A DNA stretch of 64,000 bases from Epiperipatus broadwayi (GCA_028023455.1 JAQFVV010006711.1:60001-124000); one strand, 5' to 3'; positions 48,823 to 58,528 are shown, counted from the stretch's first letter. The notes: generated by a model from the sequence alone, not told the origin. A program made the numbers and translations.

Positions 48823-49069
48823 TCTCCCACTCACAAAACTCGGATTTGCAACATATATCTGTTCATGTGTATTGGTTGCATGAGATAGAATACATAGCTC
48901 AAAAGAGTTGAAAGTCTGTGTACAAATCTCCTATATTACATTTAAACTCCAAGTATATAAATTATGATTGTATTTCAAAAAATATACATAACAGTTTTTT
49001 TTTCCATTTCCACAAATAATTTCAAACAAAAGTAATCCTTTATATATACATCTAAGCAGATTTTTTGTC

Positions 49070-50480
49070 TTTGTGGTCTCAACAATTTTTCTAGTTTGTT
49101 TTCCTATAAATTGGTATCATTGATATCTGCTGTCATATTATTCTTGTTGCCTGCTTCTATTGATTTATTATCTTCTGATATCACTGTGTTGCTTTCTTCT
49201 TTTTTTTGTAATTCATGGAGTTTGGTTTTTCCAGTTTCTGATTTATATTTCTCTGTCTCTATGGTTGTTAAATAGTTACTATTGCTTGCACTGAGATTTT
49301 GGTGGTGTATGTGATCTGTATGTCATTTAATAAATCACATTCTTTTCCATTATCATATCCACTGCATACTTTAAAATTTAAGTTAATTTTTTATTTAATC
49401 CACATTTTAAGCAAACTATCTCTAACTCATACTTTATCTCTGAAATTAAATGTTTTGCCCTCTGATTTTAAGTTTGTATAACTAGCTGTTGGAATAAAAA
49501 GATTCTGCCTTCAGTTTCCTTTTCATTAGTAGTTCTGCTGGGGATATGCCACTCACTGCTATGTTAGTAGAATGTTGATATTACATTATATAGCAAATTA
49601 TTTCTTTCATTTTAGAAAAAGTTTATTTTTCCAGTGCTTGTTTCAATTAATTAATAGCATTTTTTTACAATTCTGTTGAATTTAGAATATACTGATGAGC
49701 ACATATGCTTAATCCCTGATCTTCTAAATACACTTCACATTTTGCTGAAGTAAAGCCAGAGTCTTTATTTATGATAAAGTTTCTCTAGGTTATCTTGCAC
49801 TGAAAAAGTTTCTTCTAGTTTGTGAATAATCTCCTCTGCCCTAGTGCTCTTTACAATGTGATGCCCTAGTCAAGAGGAGTAAGAATCAACAAGTGATAAG
49901 AATATACCCATAAAAGATTCAGCATGGTCAACATGAAAACACATTATTATGTTTTTACAGCATGCTATCATTAATTATATTCTTTCTTTATAGCATTTGA
50001 TTGACAGAACACAACTTTGCAACGGTCATAATGCCTTCAATAATTTTAGGCCATCAGATATATTTTCTAGCATGTGCCTTCACATACACTATTAGCAAAT
50101 GATTTCTGTGTAATAGCTTAAGTATACTACTATAACCCTGGGGAGCTATTATTAGTCTATACCCTTTTACAAAGTATTTTTTGAAAGACCGATTTTCATG
50201 ACTATTACAGAAAGACAATGACAAGACTTGTGGGTTTTAACAGCCAGCCTTTATTAATCCTGAATTATTATTGTTCCACTAAGCCAACATTATATTATTT
50301 AGTAATCTTGAATGTAAATTATTAACATTGTTGACATCCTTGTTTACCATTTTTTATTTTTGATGTGTCTGGCATTTGTGTTAACACATCAGCATGTTGA
50401 ATTAATCTACTTTTTTATAACTTACATATAATCCTAGGCAGAAAAATATTTGATGCAATATTTATAGGCTGAGGTGGTCT
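49070..50480 (-). pseudogene. Ty3/gypsy pol fragment: RNase H end and integrase
   Basis: Read on the minus strand. QHADVLTQMP near 50,390 corresponds to the RNase H end (NADALSRLP). An integrase then follows. LIIAPQGYSSILKLLHRNHL near 50,130 is the start of the H2C2 finger. KAHARKYIWWPKI near 50,065 matches the highly conserved AR-x-YVWWP block. STRAEEIIHKLEETFS near 49,840 corresponds to the central core, and FTSAKCEVYLEDQGL near 49,760 to the F-x-S-x-x-F segment after the second Asp. GISPAELLMKRKLKAESF near 49,530 is the GxSPAELLxGRxLR block. Numerous stops and frame changes occur. Integrase joins element DNA to the host genome; this copy is dead. Reverse transcriptase is missing. Confidence 0.78.
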
Positions 50481-50489
50481 GGGATTAGT

Positions 50490-50600
50490 TTTATCTTTGC
50501 TATTGATATTGGGATTGTTTAAGTGTTATAGTGGACTATTTCCATCATCTAATATTAAGTAATAAATGTCTAGTTAAATTCCAAATTAATTAAATATATT
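50490..50600 (-). repeat. Partial LTR-like copy preceding the pol fragment
   Basis: It shares TTTAATTAATTTGGAATTTA and CAATCCCAATATCAATA with 48,344-48,822. It directly precedes the RNase H/integrase fragment, implying a large internal deletion. Confidence 0.35.
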
Positions 50601-50728
50601 GTAGTTGTGGTAAAGCTGGCTACAAATATACATAAAAATGAAAAAAAATACAAAAGAAACTTTTGTGATATCTATTTCTTTTGATAGTAATCTATAGTTT
50701 CATATCAGTAGAATAAGTTTCTTGCTCG

Positions 50729-51441
50729 TGTGTTCATATGTGAATTTATATCAACACTCAGATACATGTAAATACATTTTATAATATATTTATTAATAAT
50801 ACATGAAACATATACACTGGCATATTTATCATATTTACTATGATTATACTCCATTTGCTATCATCAGAAAGATATAGCTCCTAGTTCTAGGGTGAACTAT
50901 GAAAGAAAGGACTGTGCGTGCCCTTAAAGCTTCTTACCATTTCCAGATGTACTCTGATAGCTGCCTTGTGAGTATGTCTAGTGATATTTTTGGCTGTACT
51001 TGAAGAGCTTGCCTCTTGTCAGCATTTGGATCTAGAATCTTTTAGTCATAAACATGAACTTGCAATCCTGTATCCCATTTTTTTAATAGTTATTGTCTGT
51101 ATAATATAGATTCTGTTTTTCAGTTCTGTAACAATAGTGCAGAACATGTAGACTGCCATACAGCTATGTGATAATTATTAACTGGATAATGTGCATAATA
51201 CCATTCAGTTCTGTGACAATAGTTATCTGACTCTACCTTCAAAAAACTTGAATATTTATTTTCAGATTCCATCCCTAATAAAAACATTCAGATTTCAATA
51301 ACCATAATCACCTATTGGCCCATTCTTCCCATTAGCTACGATTTGGATATGCATTGGTTCTAGGCAATAAATGCTCAATCCAATCTAGATAGGATGGGAT
51401 CTGGACTAGTCTATTATTTGAAGACAAGGTGAAATATGACA
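50729..51441 (-). repeat. 3' LTR of a Ty3/gypsy element
   Basis: A direct repeat of the split copy at 53,291-55,664. On the minus strand it begins TGTCATATTTCACC and ends near AATTCACATATGAACACA. Shared blocks include GACTAGTC, AAGCTCTTTGAAGGTAG-like sequence and TATTATTAATAAATAT. It follows the integrase C-terminus directly, as expected for a 3' LTR. Confidence 0.7.
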
Positions 51442-51561
51442 TTGGCTCTCCCTGGCTAAAGTTAGCCTTGAAGAATGTAGTCATGTATGTGTATTGGCAG
51501 GCATCTTCTTTGTTTTGTGTTTTCATCTGACTTGGTGATCTCCTCAGCAGATTCAGTGGTA

Positions 51562-51849
51562 TCATATGTTAATCTTGAGCTGGCTGCTGACTTGGTTTTC
51601 ATATCTAGGATATTGTTGTCCATTGACTATTTTAACCACCACTATTTGTGATCCATTAATTTTGATCATAACTTCTGGAATCCATTTAGTGGTTTCCTTA
51701 ATCATATGGCATAGAATGTGAACATCAACCCACTTTTTTGAACTTTTAGTTTCATGCTTTATTTTAGGATTCAAACTCAGATTACTAACAACTATTTCTG
51801 AATAAACCCTGTTTGAATTTATTGTTGTAAGCAGGTTCAGTTTAGTCAT
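51562..51849 (-). pseudogene. Integrase C-terminal domain of a gypsy element
   Basis: An open 95-residue frame. The second half, TKWIPEVMIKINGSQIVVV then NGQQYPRYENQVSS, has the layout of the SH3-like tail of Ty3/gypsy integrases (W-x-P-G-x-I, Y-x-V, then R-x-H-x-x-Q). It lies directly after the protease remnant, so protease, reverse transcriptase, RNase H and the integrase core have been lost between 51,849 and 51,975. This is a deletion derivative. Confidence 0.6.
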
Positions 51850-51974
51850 GTCAAAATCTGAGTGAACTAGTCACATCCTAACAAATTCCTCTGCTTAACA
51901 ACAGACACAACAAGAAACAGATATCTAGTGTTATTGGTCATTATAATTTTAATTCTTGTTTTGGCCTCAGAATG

Positions 51975-52226
51975 TTATTTGATTGCCTTGGTAATCAATA
52001 ATTGTTTTGCTGCTAAGATGCAGCTGATATTTATTTTATTAGTGATAAACCACATATCTTCTGTTACAATGGATACTGCAGACTTGGTATACAATTCCAT
52101 TGTTATAGGTGTATCATTAATAACAATTCTGTATGTGAAAGCAGAATCAATGTCTCTCATATTATTTATACATGTATTCAGTTTATTAGATTTTAAATTG
52201 TCTTTCCAGCATTTTGCAATGGACAT
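51975..52226 (-). pseudogene. Retropepsin-like protease remnant of the gypsy element
   Basis: An 83-residue frame containing YRIVINDTPITMELYTKSA followed by VSIVTEDMW. Gypsy proteases read V-x-G-x-x-x-x-F-x-x-D-T-G-A-x-x-S-I-I at this point. Here D-T-G has become Y-T-K, so the catalytic Asp is gone. The preceding KCW and later residues fit a degraded junction with gag. The normal enzyme cleaves the Gag-Pol polyprotein. Confidence 0.65.
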
Positions 52227-52319
52227 TTTTCATTCTGTCATAAATAACTTGTTGTTTCCTTGTAAAACAATAAGCTTTTGTGCATCCAACATGCTGGTGC
52301 ATGTGAATATCGGTTGATC

Positions 52320-52935
52320 ATATCTATAACAACATTCTCTACTCTTATTCAAGCCCTGTTTTTTATTGTCAGTTGGATACTTGACCAAGCCAGTTTCTGC
52401 TCAATGGTTTGAATGCTATGATCCATTTTCTTTAGTGGACTTACTTGAGACATTGTTAATTTTGCCAATTTGAGAGTCAGCAGAATCAAATATATCAGGG
52501 TACATTAGAAGCTTGACTCTACAGTTGTTGTCTTTCATGCCATGAATAAAATAATCTTGCAGTGCATCATTGAGGAAATCTTTGAAATCACACTTTAGGG
52601 TTAATTTTTTATTTTAACAGCAAAATCTCTAACTTTTTTCCCTTTCCCTTGGATACAGATCTCTCCATTATCATCAAGGGCTGTTGAAAAGAAAAAGTTT
52701 GTGAATAGAGACAACACTTTATCAAAATCAAGATCATCTGGAAGCATGGGGGTGACCTGTGCTTGAAAATTCTCATAAGTCTAAGGTCCAATGACAGAAA
52801 CAATAGTGAATAAATTTTAAGTAAGGTTTTTGATTTGATTAGCATGCATATAAAAAAGTAATCGTTTTTTGTAGTTTGGTCAATTTTCTGGATAGGTTGG
52901 ATCGAATTCTTCGATTGGGCCAATTTTAGCCATTT
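52320..52935 (-). pseudogene. Gypsy Gag pseudogene
   Basis: Read from 52,934 on the minus strand: MAKIGPIEEFDPTYPENW, then YKKRLLFYMHANQI, then TIVSVIGPETYENFQAQV. After frame changes come GKGKEVRDFAVK-like sequence and TLKCDFKDFLNDALQDYF, then IHGMKDNNCRVKLL. This order (I-x-x-F-D, Y-x-x-R-L-x-x-Y-x-x-A-N-x-I, IGxxTYxxL, then C-x-F-x-x-x-L-x-D-A-L-x-D-x-F-x-x-G) is that of capsid proteins of gypsy elements common in invertebrates. At least two frameshifts and several stops occur. A zinc knuckle is not preserved. It lies about 360 bases after the end of the 5' LTR, as expected. Confidence 0.75.
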
Positions 52936-53576
52936 TATTTTTTCCCTTTTGCTGCCATGAATAAAAATCTACTTTTATTTAATAATAAACCAGTACCCAC
53001 TTATGATTGATTTTTAAAATATTTATGTCTATTGACATGCTAATTAGGTTAGGTGTCAATTTTTTAATAACACAGAAGTAGACAATTCAGGGGTGGGGGG
53101 AATTCTGCTCTTATTGTTAGTTAGTAACTATTCACATTTGCTTTTTAAATTTTTTTTGATGTGGTCAAATTTTTTTTGGATTAATGACAAAATCTAACAA
53201 CTCATGCAGATAAGATTTTATCATTTTAAACTTTTTTTTCAGACCATAGGTAAACATTTTTTTTGTTAGTTTGCTGACTGAGCAAAACTGTTGTGTTTAT
53301 GTGTGAATTTACATATACACAGGCTTGAGTAAATATGTTTTATATTTATTAATCATTCAATATACTTTTGACTTTCCCTATGCGATTGTAATTCAAGCTG
53401 CTTTGGAAGTAAGAAAAAAGAAAAGCTTAAAATGGAATTATGTTCTTAATATAGTATGCTGAGTATGCTTTCAATAACTCGAAAATGATAGATAATCATA
53501 GTAGTACAGCTATGAAACAAAGGTGACTGGTAATTTAAAATATATGTAAACAATATGTAAATGAGTTGGTTTATAT

Positions 53577-54045
53577 CAGTGGTCTTCAACCACCGGTCCA
53601 CGGCCCGGCACCGGTCCGTAGAAGTTTTTTGCTGGTCCACACTAGACTGGCAAGAAAGTTTTTAATAACAAAATAATAAGATTTTAAACTTTTAATTAAT
53701 ATAAACAATTTTTATTTATTTTTTCATCGCACTTTTACCTGATTAAAAAAAAAGAAACAGAACAAAATCTAATCAATCATACATAAATTAATTTGTTTTT
53801 CTAGTTATCACAGATGTTTATGGGGGGGGGGGGTAGAATTAAATTTTTATTACTTTTCTAAAAAAATTCAAAATTAAAAAAAAAAAAGTTTTTTATTATA
53901 CAAACTCCATATATATATATATAACTTCATCTAATGCTAAGCTGTTTACATCTTTAAGAAAATTTATCTATAGACTTTTGCTGGTCCACGAAACCTTATC
54001 CTTATTTTTACCGGTCCACAGGTGTGAAAAGGTTGAAGACCACTG
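53577..54045. mobile_element. Non-autonomous hAT element (Tip100/Zaphod-like ends)
   Basis: The 469-bp element begins CAGTGGTCTTCAACC and ends GGTTGAAGACCACTG, perfect 15-bp terminal inverted repeats. It is flanked by an exact 8-bp duplication, GTTTATAT, at 53,569-53,576 and 54,046-54,053. CCGGTCCACGG near the left end and ACCGGTCCACAGG near the right are subterminal repeats seen in this hAT group. The interior is AT-rich, with a poly-G and a TA run, and has no transposase. An 8-bp duplication and CAGTG ends are diagnostic of hAT. Confidence 0.93.
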
Positions 54046-54047
54046 GT

Positions 54048-54290
54048 TTATATGACCAACTTTTTAGAGAGGGAAAAGCAGGATTCTTTTTTGCTTATAG
54101 CATTTACATTGCTAGCGATGTGCCAGGCTTCTTTTACCTTGCATTTTGCATCATTACATTCTAAACACATTACACTGTCCATCATTGGTTTAAAGGTATG
54201 ACCGAGTTTATGATTATGATTTAAAAATATGGATCTATAGTCAGAGTTGCTCTTGGCCCTTTTATTCAGACAGTGGTATTCTAGCAATCA
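54048..54290 (-). pseudogene. Penelope-like element C-terminal fragment
   Basis: A minus-strand frame with SDYRSIFLNHNHKLGHTF, then MCLECNDAKCKVKEAWHI and NAISKKESCFSLS. In Penelope-like elements the end of the GIY-YIG endonuclease region has E-H-x-x-x-x-G-H-x-F, then a block ending in K-R-x-x-E-A-x-x-I and I-N-R-x. The match is by order and spacing. GIY-YIG itself is not present here. The 3' edge of the coding fragment meets the hAT insertion. Confidence 0.5.
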
Positions 54291-54429
54291 TTATAATTGC
54301 AACACAGTTTATTTTGGAGAATCCCATAGTATCTTGGCAGCAAGAGTTGTCCAGCACCAGTATCTGCATAACAGGGCAAGAACAGCTTTGAATATAAATC
54401 CATATTTTTAGTTTACGAACTCTGTTATC

Positions 54430-54560
54430 CCTTCAAATTACCAATGACCACTGCGGTATGTTTAGAATGCAATGATGCAAAACACAAGGTAAAAGAAGCC
54501 TGGCACATCACCAGAAATATGAATGTTATAAACAAAAATGACTCGCTGTATTGCTATGGT
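54430..54560 (+). pseudogene. Second, inverted copy of the Penelope-like C-terminal fragment
   Basis: The plus-strand frame AVCLECNDAKHKVKEAWHI then NVINKNDS is nearly the same peptide as the minus-strand fragment at 54,048-54,290, so the two form an inverted repeat (54,105-54,190 against 54,440-54,525). Confidence 0.6.
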
Positions 54561-55180
54561 TATGATATCATTATAGAGATATAGAAAGTGTGATCTGCTT
54601 ATTATATTAAGTGTATAATTCCATTAAAGCCTTTCTTAGTTTTCACTTACAAAGCATTTAGCTTGAATATTTATTAATAATACATGAATACAAATGTGCA
54701 TTATGTAACTGCCTGCTACCATTGGTGAGATATAGCTTAACTCTAAGGTAAGCTATGAAAGAATGAACTGCACAAGTACTTATAAATCTGCTATCACTTC
54801 TGACTGTATTTTGATACCTGCTCATGAGAAGGTCTGGTGATACTTCAGCCTGTATTTGGCAGTTTGCTTCATGTTGACATTTAGTTCTAGCAACTTCCAG
54901 TCCTGAATGTGGACTTGCCTCATTGTGTCAACCATTTTGCATGTCAGCTATTGTCTGGAGAATGTTGAGTCTGTTTTTCAGCTCTCTGACAGTAGTTTTC
55001 TTCAGAACTTGTAGGCTGCTACAGCTATATGATAGTAGTTCTCTGATCCTACCTTCAAAGAGCTTGACTATTTATTGCTAGATCTCCATCACTAATGGAA
55101 ACATTCAGATTCAGTGAGCATCATCGATTATTGGACTATTGTTTCCCTTGGCTATGCATTATATATTTGTATAAACATTT

Positions 55181-55191
55181 ATTCTAGGTGA
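55181..55191. repeat. Target-site duplication, left copy
   Basis: ATTCTAGGTGA. The identical string follows the insertion at 55,581-55,591, and the intact 3' LTR has one collinear copy of the site. Confidence 0.75.
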
Positions 55192-55287
55192 GCAAAACTC
55201 TCCATACAGTATTGCCACCTGTGCTAAACAGAGTAATCAATGGATGCCAGAAGGCTTGTGCATAAAATCCCTATCTAATGCCTACTC

Positions 55288-55347
55288 ATCCAATATCCCC
55301 AGACTAGTTTCTGGCTTGTGGCCTTCGTCAGTGAGGAGCTTTGGATC
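55288..55347 (-). ncRNA. Hammerhead ribozyme motif, minus strand
   Basis: Reading the minus strand: stem I strand GATCCAAAGCTCCTCA, core CTGACGA (complement of 55,325-55,331; position 7 may be any base), stem II GGC/GCC, GAAAC (complement of 55,307-55,311), a two-base-pair stem III (AC-TA-GT) and cleavage-site C. The partner strand TGGGGATATTGGAT then pairs CCTCA/TGGGG and ATCCAA/TTGGAT around an internal loop. All invariant core bases are present. This is a type I layout with a minimal stem III, as described for hammerheads of Penelope-like elements and animal retrozymes. Confidence 0.65.
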
Positions 55348-55377
55348 TGAGAGCACTGCATCCAGATCTTAGGATCA

Positions 55378-55436
55378 GATCCAAAGCTCCTCACTGATGA
55401 AGGCCACGGCCAGAAACTAGTCTGGAAATATTGGAT
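55378..55436 (+). ncRNA. Hammerhead ribozyme motif, plus strand
   Basis: Core CTGATGA at 55,394-55,400, stem II AGGC-CACG-GCCA, GAAAC at 55,413-55,417, stem III AC-TA-GT and cleavage-site C at 55,422. Stem I pairs ATCCAA (from 55,379) with TTGGAT (55,431-55,436), and UCA with UGG next to the core, across an internal loop. Invariant bases are intact. The lower part of stem I is weaker than in the other arm, and the A10.1/A11.1 pair of stem II is mismatched. Confidence 0.65.
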
Positions 55437-56059
55437 GAGTAGGCATTAGATAGGGATTTTATGCACAAGCCTTCTGGCATCCATTGATTACTGTTTAGCA
55501 CAGATGGCAATACTGTATGGAGAGTTTTGCTCTGTTTATCAACAATTAATGTGCTAGTATAGGAAATGTAATCATGTGATATTCTAGGTGATTTATGCTC
55601 AATCTGATCTAGATAAGATGAATCAGGACTAGTCCATTATTTGAAGGCAGGGTGAAAAATGATAATGTAGGTAAGATAAATGAAACAAAATTCTAATATA
55701 AAATAAATTAAGAATCAAAAATACATATTTATTTATTTAAATAAATAAAAAGGTAAAGATTAATTAGTTTTGAAAATCTTGATATTTCATTAAATGATAA
55801 TTAATTGTACATTTTATATAATAGGATATAATAAAACTTGATTAGAATGTGATTAACATTGTATTACAGTTATATGGAAAGAAAACTAAGGATTTAAAGT
55901 AGTATTAGAACAAGAAGATAAAAAAAGATAAGCCAAGAATTTACATAGCAGACAAATACCAGATAATGTCTGGATGTTCAGGAAATACTTGTCAAAAACA
56001 GTCATAATGTAAAATATAAAAGAGATTAACTCTTTGATAAATGTTGGCTTTGGGTTGGT

Positions 56060-56230
56060 ATTTTTAGATCTAGTGTCTGAAACAACCTTAGTGCCTCTCT
56101 GAGGAGTGCAAAAGCATGAACCCATTGGTCAGGGGATTGGGTGTGGTTATCAGATAGAGATATTTTAAATGCTTTCTCTTGCTAAGCGTTTATCACAAAG
56201 TTTGTTGAGCAATTAGCAAAGCTCTTTGTT
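56060..56230 (+). mobile_element. Hammerhead-related repeat, relative of the 28-kb cluster
   Basis: It shares with copies A-C a GATCTAGTNTCTG block, the hammerhead-like centre, then AGATAGAGATATTTTAAAT and GCTTTCTCT. The 79-residue minus-strand frame over it is incidental. Confidence 0.55.
56085..56150 (+). ncRNA. Near-complete hammerhead ribozyme motif
   Basis: Core CTGAGGA (56,099-56,105), stem II GTGC-AAAA-GCAT, then GAAC where GAAA is expected, stem III CC-ATT-GG with the cleavage-site C at 56,130. Stem I is CCTCT/AGGGG, extended beyond an internal loop by ACCT/GGGT. One change (A15.1 to C) breaks the base pair next to the cleavage site, so activity is likely reduced or lost. Confidence 0.5.
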
Positions 56231-56249
56231 CAACTATTCTAAGTTGTTT

Positions 56250-57495
56250 TTTTTTTAATTTTATTTCTTCTGATTAGAACTAATTTGCTTGGTAAGACAA
56301 GAATAAAAACATTAGCAGGAAAAATCTTAAGATCCCAGTGTTGGCGATATAAAATGAAAGCTGAGCTGTATGAAAGTATTTCCGAGAAGGCATCAGACAA
56401 GGAGCAATAACTATTATATAATATATTCTGTTATAATTAAAAATAGATTATTATATAAATGTCTAAACCTTCTAGTTATTTTCTCTTCTGATCTTTTCAT
56501 AATGTAGCCATTAAGTAGAAAGGGAGTGACCTCAAATGTAATAAAACCTGAAGTTAAGCCTTTTGCTTCGAGCATATTTGCCACCATCAATAACATTTGT
56601 CTATCAGAAACTGATATGCTGTAAAACATCATGAAAGAAGAGAAATATGGTTTAACATTGAATCTTTGATCATTTAAAAAAAAGCAAAAATGGATCTAAT
56701 GTGATGAATCCAGCTAAAATGGGAGCAAGTCAAAAGTCTCCTAATTATTTTATTTCCAATGCATGTGAATTAAACGTACCAAATTGAATATTTGTGCATT
56801 TAATAAGTTTGAAGATATATCAGGATGCTAAGAAAAAAATAAATGTAATCACAAAACACATAATGAACTGGATCAGACTGTGTAATTATTCAATTTTTTT
56901 TATATAGGCCTAAAAATTCATTCAAAGTCAAATCATATTTTGTCCTCGTAAAATTTTTTTTTTTAGTGTTTATAGGTCTTTCAATGGCATCATATCTATA
57001 ATTTTATTTAATTTATTTATTGATACACATGAAACTTTTTTTTTGTATTTTATGCAAACATGGTTTTTGTGTAAATATACAGAACATAATAAAATTATTT
57101 TATTAAATTATGAACAGCTTCTAGTCTCTATACTGTGATGATCTCACATTAATATAGATGTAGTTGTGACACTGAAATAATTTTTTTTTACTTTGATTGA
57201 ATCAAAAACATTGATTACCCTGTAGTTGGTATAATGATTAACTGAGCTAGTTGTGGATAAATAATAGGATGACATCTGTCCTATAAATAGTCTTTATTGT
57301 AGAAGTAACATCCTAGATTCTATCCCAATAGCAGATCTATTACAAATAAAAAAGATTTGGGATGTTGATCCTTTCTATAATTCAAACTGGATTTGGGATG
57401 TGATAGTAAAGAAATATGACTGGTGTTAGTGTTTAAAATAGATAGATTTAATGAAGACCTAATCTAATTATCATAATCAGTTGAAACACTCATAC
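56250..57495. other. AT-rich spacer, no gene seen
   Basis: No coding frame or element was recognised. The 72-residue frame at 56,414-56,632 (minus) has no visible domain. Confidence 0.4.
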
Positions 57496-57510
57496 TAAGA
57501 GTATCGAACT

Positions 57511-57626
57511 TTTTTTTCCATATGTCATAGCATCTGTTGGAGGCGAACCCACAACAACCGTCTGCAACCAACTGCTTGCTTGCTTGCAAGGCAGCTGCGC
57601 TGACCTCTTGGCTAACAATGCTTGAC
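57511..57626 (-). mobile_element. tRNA-derived SINE with target-site duplication
   Basis: On the minus strand: CAAGCATTGTTAGCCAAGAGG, GTGGGTTCGCCTCC (B box) and GATGCTATGACA as in the 13.3- and 32.3-kb copies, then an A-rich tail. It is flanked by AAGAGTATCGAACT (57,497-57,510) and AAGAGTATCAAACT (57,627-57,640), a 14-bp duplication with one mismatch. Confidence 0.85.
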
Positions 57627-57959
57627 AAGAGTATCAAACTTTATCAATCATAGGACTTATTTACCCTGGTATGTGAAATCCATATATTTATAACAAACAT
57701 TAAAGGGGGCACAAAGATCCCATTACAATATATATATATATTAAATATTGCCTAATTCTATACTAGTAATTATAAATAAAATAGAAAGTCATATAACATT
57801 ACAATACTAGCCAAAAAACAAAATTTTACTAAAATTCTTTCACACCCATGGTTTCATTTATTAACAAATAGACCTTTTCAAGTGAAATTCAACTAAACAC
57901 ACTATATATATATATACAAAATAAGATAGCCTTCCCATCATTCACTTAAAAAAACAACT

Positions 57960-58528
57960 TACTTTAATATCAAAGGATGTCTTCATGAGATTGATGGCCT
58001 CAGATTCAAAAAAATGTATTATCAAAGTTTCTTTTACTTTTTTTAATTCATTTTTTTCATAAAAAATAACCTCTACATTGTCAAATAATATTTTATGACT
58101 TGTATTTAGTTCATGAATATATGAAACTGAGTTATCTGTTTTTAGCTCTACTTTTATAAACTTTAACTCTTTTATTAAGACTTAATTTACTCTGACGTAT
58201 AAAAATTTTATGACAACTGCAAGGAGTCTTATAAACTACTTCAGAAATAGATTTGCAATCAATTAATTGTTTTGAAATATTTTGTAATCAATTTAAATTC
58301 AGGCCTTTTTTCCAGGCTAAAGAAATAAACTCTTTATTCTCACTAACAATTAAATCTTTATTATTAACATATTTATAGATATTTTTATTAAATATAATAA
58401 TCCTAATAAATTCATAATTATATTCTAACTCAATATAGTCAGAAGCAAATATACTCCTCTGAATATAACTATTATTTTCAAAATTATTAAGCCTTCTATT
58501 CCTATAACAAAAATTCAATAAAGTTTCT
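57960..58528 (-). pseudogene. Penelope-like connector and GIY-YIG endonuclease
   Basis: From 58,518: NFCYRNRRLNNFENNSYIQ, then a frame continuing to FISLAWKKGLNLN. After frame changes, SEVVYKTPCSCHKIFIRQSK near 58,240 matches the GIY-YIG start (VYKIPCSCGKxYIGQT). YIG is FIR here. SYIHELNTSHKILFDNVEVI near 58,110 then matches the A-x-A-x-H-x-x-x-x-x-H-x-x-x-F segment, ending in IINLM-like residues and SF. GIY-YIG nucleases nick the target DNA for Penelope-like reverse transcription. The altered YIG and at least two frameshifts show inactivity. Confidence 0.72.

Larger units (their letters stand above)
53354..54666. mobile_element. Penelope-derived insertion with 12-bp target-site duplication
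   Basis: ATATTTATTAAT flanks the insertion at 53,342-53,353 and 54,667-54,678, whereas the intact 3' LTR has one copy. The insertion carries two inverted copies of a Penelope-like C-terminal segment and, inside it, a hAT-type MITE. Confidence 0.65.
55192..55580. mobile_element. Palindromic hammerhead-ribozyme element with 11-bp target-site duplication
   Basis: The 389-bp insertion lies in the 5' LTR between direct copies of ATTCTAGGTGA (55,181-55,191 and 55,581-55,591). Bases 55,191-55,531 form a near-perfect palindrome (arms about 155 bases, centre near 55,361). AGCAAAACTCTCCATACAG at the left is mirrored by CTGTATGGAGAGTTTTGCT at the right. Each arm carries a hammerhead core. I infer a Penelope- or retrozyme-related origin. 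Confidence 0.75.
53291..55664 (-). repeat. 5' LTR of the gypsy element, split by two insertions
   Basis: Three pieces are collinear with the 3' LTR: 55,581-55,664, 54,667-55,191 and 53,291-53,353. The gaps are occupied by a hammerhead palindrome (55,192-55,580) and a Penelope-derived insertion (53,354-54,666), each bounded by its own target-site duplication. Removing them leaves an LTR of about the same length as the 3' copy. Confidence 0.7.

Noticed and set aside
51928-52317. 129-residue plus-strand hydrophobic frame
   Set aside because: It is the reverse shadow of the gypsy gag/protease remnant, whose motifs read on the minus strand.
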